This document shows positions 47,501 to 60,251 of a stretch of DNA of 64,000 nt, piece after piece. The stretch's first letter is position 1. Each line of letters begins with the position of its first letter. The position numbers and the translations under genes are program-made. Below the pieces are notes generated by a model. The model was given only the letters and a program-made list of their open reading frames with translations. It searched no databases and had not been told where the DNA came from. Source of the stretch: Schizophyllum amplum (lineage: Eukaryota; Basidiomycota; Agaricomycetes; Agaricales; Schizophyllaceae); NCBI GenBank assembly GCA_007026445.1, contig VDMD01000045.1, forward strand, positions 167,798-231,797. The letters run 5' to 3'.

Positions 47501-48465
47501 AATGATTGCGTTAGTAGTGGAGGGAATGTTTTGGTATTGAGAGTAAGATTCGTGCGGTCCTTAAAGATAGTCGGAGTATTGAGGTCGATCGCGTAAATGG
47601 TGGTCGTATAATCGAAGCGGTCGTGCAATCGAGGTGATGGTCGTATGATAGAGGTCGTTAACAAGGACCGGGTGGCAGCGCGCACAGCGAATCTGCAGGG
47701 TCCAAGGAGGTCGTCAAGTCTAAAGGCGTCTGGAGGATATGCGGTCTTGAGAAATCCGTTCAAGCGCTGACTCGCGCCTTTTATACTGGATCGGCGGCGG
47801 GACCGAGCACTATCCACGCTCCGGCCGGGATGCCTTCTGCATCTCCGCATGCCTTTCATATCTCCGCGTGCCGCGCTATGTTCGCGCGTGTTGGGGTCAC
47901 AAAGTGGGCGTGGGGACCGGTTCATTGTTCCTAATATGTGCAGGTGCCCTTGTGTTCCCAATCGGGCAGTGCGCTTCGGGGTTATTTGTCAAGATCGGCG
48001 GGTCGGGTGACTCGGGTCGGCCTCATGTGACTGTGTCGTGACTGTTGTGTTTGTGTTTGTTGAACTTTAGTGAGTCGAGTCAGGACTGCAGCCGGCCAGC
48101 CATGACTGACCCACGCAGTGTTGTGGCAGCGCTTACTGATCCCCAGGCTTGAGATGGTCATGGTGAGCAGTGACCGGTTTCATTCAGGATGTGTTTATGG
48201 CCATTGCGATTCGTGCGAAAGTGGCACGAGCACAACGAACCAAGTCCCAGCAGGGTGGACATGATATTACATGACCTCTTGACCATGCATGCGATGTTCG
48301 AGGCGTTTGGGTGCCCTTGTGTACGTGGACCGAATGCTTACTTCTACCAAGTCCCGTTGACGAGTAGATCTACACATGACATCAGTGAAGCGTATCGCGT
48401 GAGGCTGCCCTTCGCCAAATCACCACCGCCGACTAGGAGAACTGTGATCCTTTGAACGAACCATC
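47501..48465. other. gene-free region with short imperfect repeats
   Basis: Divergent promoter space between the disordered-protein gene and the cupin gene. Near 47570-47665 the string GGTCGTATAATCGA-like occurs several times with changes. A GTGTTTGTG-rich patch is at about 48040-48060. No coding region or RNA was supported. Confidence 0.4.
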
Positions 48466-49204
48466 ATGAGCAGCCTGCGTCTACTGTCGCCCTCCTCGGT
48501 CAAGTCGCACGTCCTCAACATCCCCACGAAGGGCGCCTTTCCCAACTCTAGCCCATCAGGCCTGCCAGCCGTGTTCTATCACCCGTTCGAAAACTCGACC
48601 GACGCGCCGGGTACACAAGCGGACGGCGCGCTAGCCACAACAGAAAGCCAAGCCTCCCCACTCGACCCCTCGGACATCGAGCAGCTCGTATCAAAGAACG
48701 GCTTCGAGCCCTCCTGGCGCTACGGCATGTTCCCCTTCGACCACTACCACTCCAAGTATGTGCGCTTACACCTTTCACTCTTCCGACGTCCCAAATCCCA
48801 ACCTCTTCTGCCGAACTCCCAGATCTCTGGCACAAAACCACACTGAAAGCGCTGGATCACCCTGGAAGCACTCATTTACTGAACCCGTCACCAGCGTCCA
48901 CGAGCTCCTCATCCCCTACAAGGGCACCGCCACGCTCATGCTCGGCACGACGACCACGCTGAGCGTGCAGCCCGGCGACGCGCTGCTCCTGCCCGCAAGC
49001 ATGGCGCACCGCTGCGTCGAGTCGTCGTCCGACTACTCTATGGTCGGGTCCTACCCGAGAGGAGCAAGTCAGTGGGATACGTGCAGGGGTGGCGAGCAGG
49101 GCGCAGAGGAGAGGATCCGGTCGCTGGGGAAAACCGGCGTGGAGGTGGACCCGGTGTATGGACAGAAGGGAGAGACGCCGGTGGGGGATGCGTGGGGGTT
49201 GTAG
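48466..49204 (+). CDS. cupin-domain protein (YjlB-like)
   Basis: Two exons (48466-48755, 48895-49204) encode 199 residues across a rather long 139-base intron. It is a small cupin of the bacterial YjlB type. The metal-site region reads MFPFDHYHSNVHELLIPYKG, with three histidines and a glutamate placed as in cupin motif 1, followed by LSVQPGDALLLPASMAHRC as motif 2. There is no signal peptide, so it is probably cytosolic. Enzymatic activity and substrate are unknown in this family; a metal-dependent oxidoreductase or isomerase is possible. Confidence 0.85.
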
Positions 49205-49495
49205 GGCAGCCAGTGAAAGTTCAGGAGGGATGGTGCGGATTTTGGTGGAGGCAAACGCAGTTTGATGAGGTAGCCTGTCATGATTGCTTTTGAGTGGGAT
49301 TCGATTGTTGACGTTCAGCAGAAGAGGATAGTGGGAAGTATGAGCATTAGTGATTGTCTATAGATACACTGCAAGCGCGTCAGGCTCGCACTGCGAAGGC
49401 GAAGGGAAGATACGCACAACTATGTCGGGCCGTGGTACCGCGCTAGTATCCGTACGACTAACGCATCCAGGACGAAGGCTGTGTATGTGCTGGCC

Positions 49496-49996
49496 CTATG
49501 CGAACACTGGTGCCTGAGCCTGAGACTGCGCCGCCTGCTGCTCGAGCATTGCGCGCCGTATCTTGGACTCGGTCTCCGGACTCTTCACGATCTTCTCAAG
49601 CGTGAAGCGCTTGCGGGCTGATATGGGACGGCAGTTGCGGATGATGACCTGGTCGTCCTTTTGTAACGCTAGGAATGAGAGAGTAAGCAGTCAAGTAGGG
49701 GGCGTAAGATGATGTTGAGTAGGGAACAGGAAGAGGAGACAGCAAAGCAAGAGGGTGGGGAGGACAAGCATACGAAGGGTCGCAAGCGCACCATTCTGCT
49801 CATCATGCGTCAAGAACTTCTTCTTCTTGACGATCGTCTATTAGGTGCAATGAGACACGGTTGATAGTGGGAGACGTGCGGGTGGACGCACCTTGCCCGT
49901 GAGCTGGTGCTTGACCCAACGCGAGACGGTGACCGTCGCCGTCTTGTTCATTACACCCGTCTTGGTGACAAGACCGCGGAACGCCATAGCCGGCAT
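49496..49996 (-). CDS. mitochondrial small ribosomal subunit protein uS17m
   Basis: Three exons (49996-49892, 49837-49792, 49668-49496) give 107 residues. The OB-fold S17 signature is clear: GLVTKTGVMNKTATVTVSRW, then KKKFLTHDEQN, and DDQVIIRNCRPISARKRFTL. The second intron (49669-49791, 123 bases) could use either of two donors in the same phase. I chose the first because the spacing from HDE to the next conserved Asp then equals that of bacterial S17. The C-terminus has a Gln/Ala-rich tail, as in mitochondrial forms. It diverges from the Rlp24 gene. Confidence 0.88.
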
Positions 49997-50161
49997 GATG
50001 GGCGGAGAATAAGAGAATAAGTAGGCGCACGACGGGGACGCGGTTTGAGGAGGTTGGCGTTGAACGAGGCACGCCGCGCCAAATGTGATCGAGGAAAGGA
50101 AGCTCGGCCCGCGGAGATATTCCCACGCCGTACTTTTCCTCCTCCCCCATCATCGTTCAGC
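49997..50161. promoter_or_regulatory. shared divergent promoter of uS17m and RLP24
   Basis: Only 165 bases lie between the start codons of a mitochondrial ribosomal protein and a cytosolic ribosome assembly factor. Co-regulation is plausible but not shown. No motif is claimed. Confidence 0.5.
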
Positions 50162-50962
50162 ATGCGTATCGAAAAGTGCTACTTTTGCTCGACGAATGTG
50201 TACCCAGGGCATGGTGGGCATCAAGCGTACATATATGTAACCAACACAAGCTAATTGTATATTCCAGGGTCCGCCTTCGTCCGGAACGACGCCAAAGTCT
50301 TTCGTTTCTGCACATCAAAGTGCGTCTTCCCCTCTCCCTGCTTACACACCGCTGACCATCCTCAGATGCCACAAGAACTTCAAGTATGCCCTCTCATTAC
50401 ACTTATTGATCCCCCCATCTCATCCTCTCTGTCCAGAATGAAGCGCAATCCGCGTAAAGTGCGGTGGACGAAGGCGTTCAGGAAGGCCGCGGGCAAGGAG
50501 ATGACTATTGTGCGTCGATCGCATGGCGACTATCGCCCTTACTGAACACTCCCTCAGGACTCCACAATCGAGTTCGAGAAGCGCCGCAACGTCCCCGTCC
50601 GCTACGATCGCGAGCTCGTGCAGACCACGATCAAGGCCATGCGCCGCGTCGGCGAGATCAAGCAGAAGCGCGAGCACGCATTCTGGAAAAACCGGTGCGT
50701 ACTCACCCATACCCGCGCACATACCCAGACACTCATCCGCTCGTCCAGCATGGCCGTTGCGCGCGAGAAGCAGAAGGCGCACCGCAGGAAGGTCTCCGAG
50801 GCCGTCAAGGCGAAGGCGTCCGTCAAGCTCGTGCAGCCCATGTCTGGCATCGAGTCCCCCGAGAGCACGAAGATCCGCGAGAAGATCAAGGTGCCCGCAA
50901 AAAAGAGCCGGAGCGCGCTCGTTCCGGGCGGTGGGCAGAGTATGTCGATGGATATCGACTAA
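50162..50962 (+). CDS. RLP24: ribosome biogenesis protein Rlp24 (eL24-like)
   Basis: Rlp24 occupies the eL24 site on pre-60S particles and is released in the cytoplasm by the Drg1 ATPase. Six exons (50162-50213, 50268-50319, 50366-50383, 50437-50509, 50558-50694, 50749-50962) give 181 residues in frame; the third exon is 18 bases. The zinc ribbon uses CYFC at residues 6-9 and a later CTSKC. The family core is [37 protein letters not shown] and [19 protein letters not shown]. The C-terminus, longer than eL24 itself and rich in Lys, is what recruits Drg1 in yeast. This distinguishes Rlp24 from eL24. Confidence 0.94.
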
Positions 50963-51430
50963 GCCGGTCCTCGATGGCATTGCATGTCGATGTCGCCCCT
51001 CCTTTGCCGTCACCGCTCCCCTGTTTGTATCTCCTCAGGTGCAAGCCTGCACGGTGCCCCTGCTTCCGCCTACTCACTTGCATACCATCCATCTTCGGTT
51101 CTCGCTGTAATCCATAGGTTCCATGTATCTTCTACGCACAGCAGCATCGATCAGTCCAAACATTCAACACGCACGAGTGAATATTCAAGTAGCCCGTTTG
51201 TCAAGGGCCGAATAACAGGCATAGACGAGCAAACAGACGAGTTTGACCGATGTCCTTCTGCGGTCGGACCAGACTCATCCCGGTTGAACACACAATTGCA
51301 TACAAAGCCACTGACACGCACTGACGAGTAAGTGTCCTGTGAGAGCTCTCGGAGAACGACTGGAGCAAAGGATAGTGTAGCTCTCATATAATACAACTTA
51401 GATCGAAGATAGCACTACTAGATAGAAGTA
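50963..51430. other. convergent intergenic region
   Basis: The 3' flanks of Rlp24 and the transhydrogenase gene face each other here. Nothing further is recognised. Confidence 0.5.
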
Positions 51431-54400
51431 CTATGGTCCCTTGGCCTGTAAGCCGCGCTTGATCGCTGTAGAACACGTTAACATCGAGCGGCACCGGCCT
51501 CAGCCCGCTCACCTTCACAGCTGTCCTTCGCATCACCGAACAACATCTTGCTGTTCGGCATGTAGAACATGGGGTTCGGTACGTCCGCGTACCCACTCGA
51601 CATCCCGCGCTTCATCACAATGACTTGTTTCTGTCGGAGCGTCAGTTGAGCGAGAACACGGCCAAGCTATATATTGACGCACAGATTTCCAAGCATGAAG
51701 CACAGGCATGCCCTGGGATACGGCTGTGAGCGATCATGTCTGGCAAGAATGAGAAGTCGACGACGTACCGCGATAGCCGAGTTGGGCTCCAGTGCGATGG
51801 GGTTGACGGTGTCGTTCGCGCCGATGACCAGCGTTACGTCAGTTTCCTTGAAGTCCTCGTTGATCTCGTCCATCTCAAGCACAACTTGTGGGTGATGATC
51901 GTCAGCCTAAGACAACGGACGGTAGCTTCACTGCTTACTGTCGTATGGAACGGCCGCCTCTGCAAGCAGAACGTTGCATTGCCCTGGCATGCGACCTGCG
52001 ACTGGGTGGATGGCGAACTGCACTCAAATGTGAGCTGGAACCAGGAGTCTCAAGAAACACCTAACGCACCCGAACATTCACACCCCGGGCGCGCAACATG
52101 GCGCAGATTTCGGAGATGGCATATTGGGCCTTCGCGACTGCCATGCCATAGCCAACAACCTATGGATATAGTACTAGCTCAGTCTTTGCCCATCTCTCAG
52201 GCGCACGTTCTTACCAAAATGACATTCTCTGCGTTAGACAGAGCCTCAACAGTATCATCTGCTGTCGTCTTCGTGATGACTCCTTCTATCTTCGTGTCTG
52301 TTTGCGCCACAGTGGGAGTGATGCCGCCAAACAAGACATTGGTCAGGGATCGATTCATGGCCACACACTGCTGCTATGAGCAAGGACTAACAAGGGTAGG
52401 AGGCGAGCACCTTACCATGATGTACGACAGAATGGAGCCGCTGACGCCAATCAAGCGCCGACCGTTGTAAGCAGGGAATTGTCCAGCATGAAGCCTGCAG
52501 GGCCACGTAAGACAAAGAAGTTCATGGTGCAAGGGGATAGACTCGTACCTTCAGCGACTAGCGCGAAGCCTGAGTATGCGTTTAACACCGTGATGACAAC
52601 AGCTATGCACCAAATTCAGTAAGTAGCGCCATCGGAGCAGCAAGCCCGCTCACGCATGTCAGCGCCTCCTATGGCCGCTGTCGTCGTGAAGCCCTGGGTG
52701 AAGCTCAGGAGCGTGCTCGCGCCGAGGAACGCAGCAGCTGTCGCCGGAGCAGCCGGCGCACTCGCGATGAACGCCGCCATCGTCGCTGCGTTCAGTCCCA
52801 GCAGGCCAGCGTTGATGAGATGCTTTCCAGGCAGAGCGAGCGGCCGCGACGACATCTTCGCCGCGAGCTTCAAGAACGCGACGATCGACCCGGTGAAAGT
52901 AATGCCGCCGATAACGACGCCGAGGTAGGCGGTGACGAGGTGGAGGGTCGACGCGTGCGACGGGTCAGTTAGCACGGAGCCGATGGAGGTGAGGACGGCT
53001 GCGAGACCGACGACACTGGTGATGGGTGAGCCAGGCGTGTTTAACAGCAAGAGCAAAATTCGCACCTGTGCAGAGCTGCGACCATTTGTGGGAGCTCTGT
53101 CGCGCTCGTCCTGCGGCCGATGAGGCCCCAATAGTGCCTCCAATGGCGGCAACCATAGCGAACTGCGCGAGCACCTCTGGTGGGAAGCCCACCGCCACGA
53201 GCGAGGAGAGAATACCCGAGCCTACACCCAGCATACCCAAGATGTTCCCATGGCGTGCGGTTGCCTGTGCGGAGAGGCCGGACAGTGAGCCTAACATGCG
53301 TTAGCATTGAAAATTATGCGTCAGTGAAGAGAGTCCGTACCGATGCAAAGAACACTGCTCGTCAGATACCCGGCCTGCACCAGTCCAGCCATGCCGGTGC
53401 TGGCAGCTGCCAAGAATCCTCCTGTGAACACGGTGGCGGGGATGGCATATAGCCAGTTGTACTCGGGTGGGTCCGTTGGCCCTGGATGTTGTTTAGCAAG
53501 AGCATGTCTGCCATGATTGATCGCTCACGCTTGAACATATCCAGCATCCGCTTCGTAAGCATAAAGCCACCGGCAACATTGACGCTGGCCAGCAGCACCG
53601 AGAGCGCACCGAGAGCCTGCGGGACCGTGCCAGGGAGGATGCCTCCACCCATGATGAATAATCCGCCGACACCGACCACGCCCGAGATTGCGTTAGTGAC
53701 GCTCATCAGCGGCGAGTGCAGCGCAGGTACCACGCCCCAAACGACGCGGTAGCCGACCAAGCTCGCCAAACCGAAGGTGAAGAAGTTGGACATGAAGGCT
53801 GCACCAGTTACTTTGCCCAGCGCAACCACGCCGCCCATGCCTGCGCTCACCGCAGCGACCTCGCGCGAGGCCTGTTGCCACGGTGTCAACGCCTTGCTTT
53901 CCTCGACCTCCTGCTTCGTAGGCGTCGCTTGCAGTGTAGGCTGCGGGGGCAGCTTGCGCTCGACGGGCGGAAGTACAGAGCCCTGGTGGACCACGAGCGA
54001 GCCCCGCACGACCTCGTCTGACAAGTCGACGGCAAATTTGCCATCGCCACCAAGAGAGAGGAGGAACTTCGTGATGTTGTTCGAGTACAGCGTCGAGGAT
54101 TGTGTAGGGAGGCGCGATGGGAGGTCCGTGTAGCCTGAAGTATAGAATAAGCGTATGCGCCTGTTAATTGCAGGACCACCTCTCACCGACAATGGTAACA
54201 CCGTTGACGACGTTGAGCTGCCCAGGCTTGGTTAGAGCGCAGTTGCCGCCTGCTTCAGCAGCGAGGTCCACTATGACCGAGCCCTGCTTCATGGCAGCGA
54301 CCATTGCCTCAGTGATGAGCTTCGGTGCCGGTTTACCAGGGATGAGAGCCTGCAACAACGGTCCTTAACATGACGTACGATATAAGGACAGAAAAGTTCG

Positions 54401-55688
54401 CACCGTCGTGATGACAATGTCGACGTCCTTGCACTGTTCCATGAAGAGGGCCATCTCGGCCTCTATGAACTCCTTAGACATCTCTTTGGCATATCCGCCG
54501 CCACCGCCGCCTTCCTCCTTGATGTTGACCTCAATAAATTCTGCACCGAGAGACTGGACTTGCTCGCGGGCAGCCGAACGGGTGTCAAAACCTCTAGTAA
54601 TAGCACCGAGACGACGCGCCTGTAGCCGACCCGTCAGGTCAAGGACTAAGCAAGAGTGGAAACCCCAGGCTTACAGTAGCGATAGCGCTAAGGCCTGCAA
54701 CGCCGGCACCAATGACGAGGACCTTGCCGGGGGGTATCTGAAAGGTGGAAGTCAATGATTTGATATGGACGGACCACGGTTCAACACACTTTGCTGTGTT
54801 TAACGTCAGCTCCCTACAGCTTTGGAAGTGATTTAACATTGTTACATACCCAGCAGCAGTGACTTGACCAGTCAAGAACCGTCCAAAGTGGTTGGAAGCC
54901 TCCAGTACAGCCTTGTAGCCGGATATGTTTGCCATGGAGCTGTCGTCGAACTTCATTCAGCATCAGCAGGCCTCTCGCGTACGCCTGTCATACCTCAACG
55001 CGTCGAAGACCTGTGCGCGCGAGATGCGGGGTATCATGTCCATCTGTATAAGGCGCAGTCAACTTCTGCGAGCTTCATGCGCTCAATATTCAATGAACTC
55101 ACGGCGAACGCATTGACCTTCCGCTCCGCGAGCGCCTGCACGATGTCCTTGTTCTGTGTCGGATACAGAAACGAGATCGATGTGCTCCCTTGCTTCAGTC
55201 GCGCGTCCTCCTCGCCCCTGAGGGGTGGCCGGACCTTGAGAGTGATGTCGGAGCCGGTAAATATTTCATCACGGCCAACGAGGGTGGCGCCTGCAGCTTC
55301 ATACGCGTCGTCGGTGAACTGGGCCTCGATTCCGGCGCCCCGCTCAACGAGCACCTGCTTGAAGCCCTTTTTGCGAAGCAGGGCAGCATTGGCAGGCGTA
55401 AGGGCGACGCGACGTTCGTTGGGGAATATCTCCTTGGGCACCCCAACGGTCAGGGCCGAGTAAGAGATGCTGTCCGATGGCGACTTGGGATCCTGGACCG
55501 CGCTGTCAACGCGGGCGGTTGTGTGAAGAGGACGACGACCTGCTGAGCAATGTAATGAGCATGGGAATGAGTTGCACGATAGCGCACGCACTGTAATTGT
55601 GAGCACAACTCGACTGGACACGCCAGGAGTGCGCGATGCGCTGTGCTCGACGCAGTGCCGCCAACGAGGGCGGCGAAATCCAGGCCAT
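51431..55688 (-). CDS. mitochondrial NAD(P) transhydrogenase, with apparent one-base deletions
   Basis: The enzyme couples hydride transfer from NADH to NADP with proton movement across the inner membrane. Exon 1 (55688-55592) starts [18 protein letters not shown], a good mitochondrial presequence. Exon 2 begins at 55542. The NAD-binding dI domain reads [19 protein letters not shown] and [16 protein letters not shown]. The membrane dII domain spans about 54000-52560 ([54 protein letters not shown]). The NADP-binding dIII domain has [32 protein letters not shown] and [10 protein letters not shown]. The last exon ends [10 protein letters not shown]. The frame needs one added base at plus 53124-53125 and at about 52455, and probably at 54849 beside a splice site. 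Each is a shortened homopolymer. An intact gene is likely. Confidence 0.88.
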
Positions 55689-56038
55689 AGTCGGGCTGGC
55701 AGATGACGGTCAGAGACAAGTCTGTGTGAACGCCGACGCTGGCAGCCAAGTCTCGTGTACTCGGCGCAGCGAACTCAAGTCACGCGCGCCTTCGTCCACT
55801 GACTGATCTCCCGCCTTGACTCCGCGCCCAGGGTTCGCCGTCAATTCATCTTCCACACGTGAGCGCGCTGGACTCCGCAGTTCCCTCGATGAGTTCGCTA
55901 GCAGCCCCGGGCCGCACAGGTAGCCAGGGCAGAATGTAAAGGACTATACATAGCAGAGAACAGATGAAGGAAGATCATGAAAGGGAACAATGCCTTCCTA
56001 ATTGGGAACAAAAGTTACAGTGTTACCACCACAAATAA
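55689..56038. other. intergenic region upstream of the transhydrogenase
   Basis: It holds the transhydrogenase promoter and the 3' flank of the Med16 gene on the same strand. No other feature was recognised. Confidence 0.45.
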
Positions 56039-59000
56039 TCATGAATTGGCAGCTGTCATCCATGCACCACCACAGATGCATTCCTTCTCGTACTTTCCCT
56101 CCCATATTCTCCAGCTCCGGCAAGGAATCCCAGTATCCGCAAGCTCGACCAGCAGGTCCGATCGCCCCCCACAGCGCACGCAAACAAGCCCGCCAGACTG
56201 CTGGGTAAGCGGCGCCTTCGTCACGATATCGCGGTCGCGATCCTTACGCACGCCTGCGCTTGACCCCATCCCACTGTCCGGCGGCGACGCGGCGTCGTCG
56301 GCAATGGTCGCTGGGGCCATGTCAAAGTCCGTCAAGGACATGCGCCCGAGGCCGTCGATGAGCTCCGCAGGCCGGACGAAAAGTCGCATCTTATCTAGCG
56401 CAGGGGACAACGCGAGTCGGCGCGAGGCTGCGTGTACACGTCCGCGAAGCTCCTTTGTTGGCCGGCAAGCCATCAGACTGAATCGCTGTTGTTCTCCTGC
56501 AATGTGACTTTAGTCGATAGCAGTTTCAACCTCTATACTGACCGCACTCACCATCCATCGACTCCATTTCAATTGTAATATCTTCGAGGATGGCGGAGGT
56601 CCTGATCTCCTTCATCGATATCCCTGCGCAGTTTACCAAATCCCCAAGCACATTTTTCGCCAGCAGGGATCGTTCGTCGCTGCCTTTGACTGTCCCAACT
56701 TGTGTGCACAGTTTGTCAACCAGTTGTAGAGCATAATCAATCGAGGTCATCGCAATATTATGCGCCAGAGGTAGCAGAACTGGTGACGGTGCATTGTCGA
56801 CTGCAGCTGCGATGCCCGCCGACGGGGATGAAGGGGAGGCAGCTGCGAGCAAGTGTAAGTCAACGTAGCACGGCTGAGTGAACGATAAGGTGACTCACGT
56901 AGAGAACCAAACAAATCATCGTCGTCCGAAGGTGCAGGGATAGTGCGATTGGCGAACTGCACAGCCTCCTTCATGAGGCGTTCGACGTAACTCACTATCC
57001 AGCTGCTGAGACCAACAAGCTGCCAAAGCGCATCTGGAGGGGTTTCAATGCCTTCCCGGATTGGCATCATTATGGAACTCACCGAGGTCAAATCCACCGT
57101 CCTCGTTGCACTCCTCGAAAGCTGATGTGCAAGTAAACAACGAGCACATGTCTCGCCCGGCACGCCATCGTCGGTCAAGGTCAGCCTTATCCATATCCTT
57201 CGCTCGAAGCGCACGAGATCTGACAAGCGATGAAGTGTTTTAGACCGGACGGCGTACTGTGTAATCCAATCCAAGCATTCGCACCTATAGACCTCCACAG
57301 CAAGACCTAGCCCCAGGTGTCGTACCTCGATATTCACCCGCCGCATGTTCAGCTCGAGAATTAACAGGGCCCTGACTAGCGTGTCTCGCGCTTCGATGAG
57401 CGGCGTCGTGGGGAGCGCAAGCAGATGTGTCACATCGTTCGTGGACTTATGCCCCAGGACTGCTGCGCCCAGCAGGCGCGCGAGGTATGGCACCGGCTCG
57501 TCATCTGTTGGCCGGCGTGAATGAGCGACAGAGGGACACCCGGACCGTATAACCTCACCAAAAGGGGAGATCGTATCTTCCGCGGGTCGTGGTAAGGTAT
57601 ATATGCTCGCACGCGTTGCCACAAGGCTGTTCGAGACCGTGCAGAGCAAAATGCCGTTGGGCGATATCGCAGCGTATAGAGGCGCTGCAGGTTGTTGGCT
57701 CAGCGTGAATACGTAGGTCATTTAGAGATACTCACGATCGCGACTGACGTGCCGTGCGGGTGCCATTATAACTGTAGACGGCCAGTCTGGAATATCAGAG
57801 AGATTGGGTCTGAAGAATCAGACAGTGAGATTTTTCCTAGACAGGAATGGGGAACGTCCTACAAATCCAAAGCACATATCTTTCCGATGCAGGCCTTGTC
57901 TCGACCTTTCGGGATCTTGCCTGAGCGATGTACGACAGTGGCAAATATGCCGCAAGTGGGCACTTTGCATGGTACCAGGGACGCGACGACATCTGGGTCG
58001 AAATTTCGGGCGGCCTCTTCTCTGATTTCCTAGCGCCAATCATGTTAGCGAGAGCGCGCAAGGCACCATCATACATACCCAATGTCTGTGCTGTCCTTCC
58101 GCTTTGGCTGCAAGCGAATAGCTGACGAGTTCAGAACTAGGCGGCGACGTGTCTGTGGTAATAGTCAGAGGTGATGCATGCGTTCGAGAGGATCACGTAC
58201 AATCACCAAAGTCCAGATGGGAGACGACCAGATATCGATGACCGGGTCCTGTTAGAGACTGCTGACCTCCTGATGGTGCAGGGAGCCTGGATACGAAGGC
58301 CATTGCGCCAACGGGCGTCGCGCGGGAGAGTATCGACGGTATAATACGGACCTGTATACCTGTTCATACGTGTAGGTGCACGGGCATGGCGCTGATGTAT
58401 GCAGACACGTACTGATATCCTTGCCGTCAAAGCCAAGTAGGCATTCGGCGAGTTCGATGGTGGGCTGCTCTCCCCATTGTTCCCAGTCGGTGTTCTGAAG
58501 GTCGTCTTCGAATGAGTAGGGTACTGAATCATTCGCCTCTCGCGCTGGGACGCGATGCACTCTGGTTGCAATGAGCAAGGATGAATCTGCATTGCTCATA
58601 AGGATGTAAATTGAGGTGAAGAGGACATGTATACCATTGTAGTTCAAGCTGATAGCCGCCTTCCCGATGAGCCTTACGGAGCCAGGGACCTCGGCATGCT
58701 CCAACTCTTTTGAGTTGTCTTCCTGAGTGTTCGTCATTTGATGACCGAGGGTCACAGGTATCATCTTCATGTTCGGCTGGTAGTGGCGGTAGTAGACGAG
58801 CTTCATGTTATTGCTGCGCGTGATAATGACCAACGCGGGTTGGAGGACCGGCGTGGCGGGTCCGCGAGGGGGCAGACGGGTAGCATGCCGCTCCTCATCC
58901 ACGGTCCACTGGGAGGGCATAAGTCGCGCGATCAGAGCGGCGAGTGCGCGCACGCACTTCTCGGGGAACACCGATCCACTCGGCGGCAACGACGTCCGAT

Positions 59001-59386
59001 GGCTCGTGCCAGAAGTCCTTCACATTCCAACTGTCGAGAGCATGGCCGCGCTGCCATAGACAGCACCGGCTCTCGGCGTCGTTCCCTGGGTAGTATGCAA
59101 AGAGCCAGTCGCCGGTGGGTGCAGCGGAGATGAGGGACGGCGGGCGAAAAGCTGTCATAAAGTGCTGGAGATTGGATCCATGGGGGGAGGGCAGCTCAAA
59201 CTGCTTCGAGGACGAGAAATGGCGCGCGGTGAGGATTGGGCTGGTGTGGTGCGCCGTGAAGATGAGGGAGCATGTCGACCATTCGACAGGTCGGCTGGGT
59301 GTGTGGTCCAGGAGCGGCTGAAACTGCCACCAGTCAGCCTCCCATTCCGTCTCCTGCTTGTCCTTGTTCCTCGCAGCCGTAAACAT
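56039..59386 (-). CDS. MED16: Mediator complex subunit 16 (Sin4 homologue)
   Basis: Med16 is a tail-module subunit that links activators to RNA polymerase II. Ten exons (59386-58958, 58908-58635, 58586-58413, 58359-58201, 58152-58079, 58029-57863, 57809-57736, 57684-56899, 56842-56552, 56496-56039) sum to 961 codons in frame. Med16-like stretches are WEADWWQFQPLLDH near the start, RCCLWQRGHALDSWNVKDFW and VAAEWIGVPREW in the beta-propeller part, and LSDIPDWPSTVIMAPARHV then PLYAAISPNGILLCTVSNS. The C-terminal metal-binding-like block has CVRCGG and ECICGGAW around RSWRIWEGKY. No frameshift was found in this long gene. The start is the first in-frame ATG before the conserved EWEADWW. Confidence 0.88.
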
Positions 59387-60251
59387 CGATCACACGCGTA
59401 TGGCGAAAGGCAGAACAATTGACGCGCCAAGGACGAGAACAAGAGCGACACCACGTGCGCTGACGGCGTCTGCCGGGGTTAAAGTCATTTTGTGTTCGAC
59501 TTCCGCTTTTCTTTTTCACTTGCTGAAGCGCTGAGCGCTGAGCTCTCTATCACGCGCTCAAAATGCAAGACCTCACATATAGTGCACATTTGGTAGGGCC
59601 TCATACTCCTGGCCACGGAAAAAATTCGCGCATCTGGTTCGAAAGATCACCTGTAGAGCGCTTGCCCTCAACATGTCTGCCTTATAATACCACCCGCATG
59701 CGTGCATAGTACACCCCTATACCCTCCCTCCCTCCCCTTCCCCTCCCCTCTCCCTATTACCTATGTGACAGTAGTGCTTCAGCTGACTGTGGATAAACAA
59801 GACATCCGGACCGGATGCGCGAATATTTTCCGTGTAAGTAGAGGTCTGAGGCTCTCCAACTCGCAGTATTTCCTTGGCGCGGCGCGGATTGACCTTACCG
59901 TTGCACAGATGACAAGGCACTCCTTCGACACGAAAGACACACTTCACGCGTACAGCTCAGGGCACCCGGAGGTCCATCCTTTCACAGCCTTTCACGAATC
60001 TTATTTGCTTCCGAAGTCGTGTTCAAGGTTGCGAAGAATAAGTTGGGGATCGAACATTGTTTTCCCAGTGACTACTACGCTTGTTCCGCGCCGTCCTGTC
60101 TTCGTCCTTCCTATACCTTGCCTTGCGCTCCTTCCTTGTCGGGTGCAAATCAGCTCTGGGGAACCTCTCCTCGCTCACGGCCGACCCAACCTCTCCCAGC
60201 GCCTCTCGATCGCGGTCAACGCCGCGACGACAGCGACCGCGCAAGCCTTCG
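59387..60251. other. intergenic region
   Basis: Divergent space between Med16 and the transporter remnant. A C/T-rich tract (about 59713-59757) could be a promoter element of the plus-strand gene. The open frames here have no recognisable homology. Confidence 0.4.

Noticed and set aside
46580..47596. 338-codon plus-strand ORF
   Set aside because: It is antisense to the Ser/Arg-rich disordered gene and consists of the complementary low-complexity pattern, without introns or domain.
54738..54848. A 27-residue coding insertion in the transhydrogenase NAD domain
   Set aside because: It can be read in phase, but it would interrupt a conserved core between TAAG and IPPGKV; an intron with one lost G at the donor is simpler.
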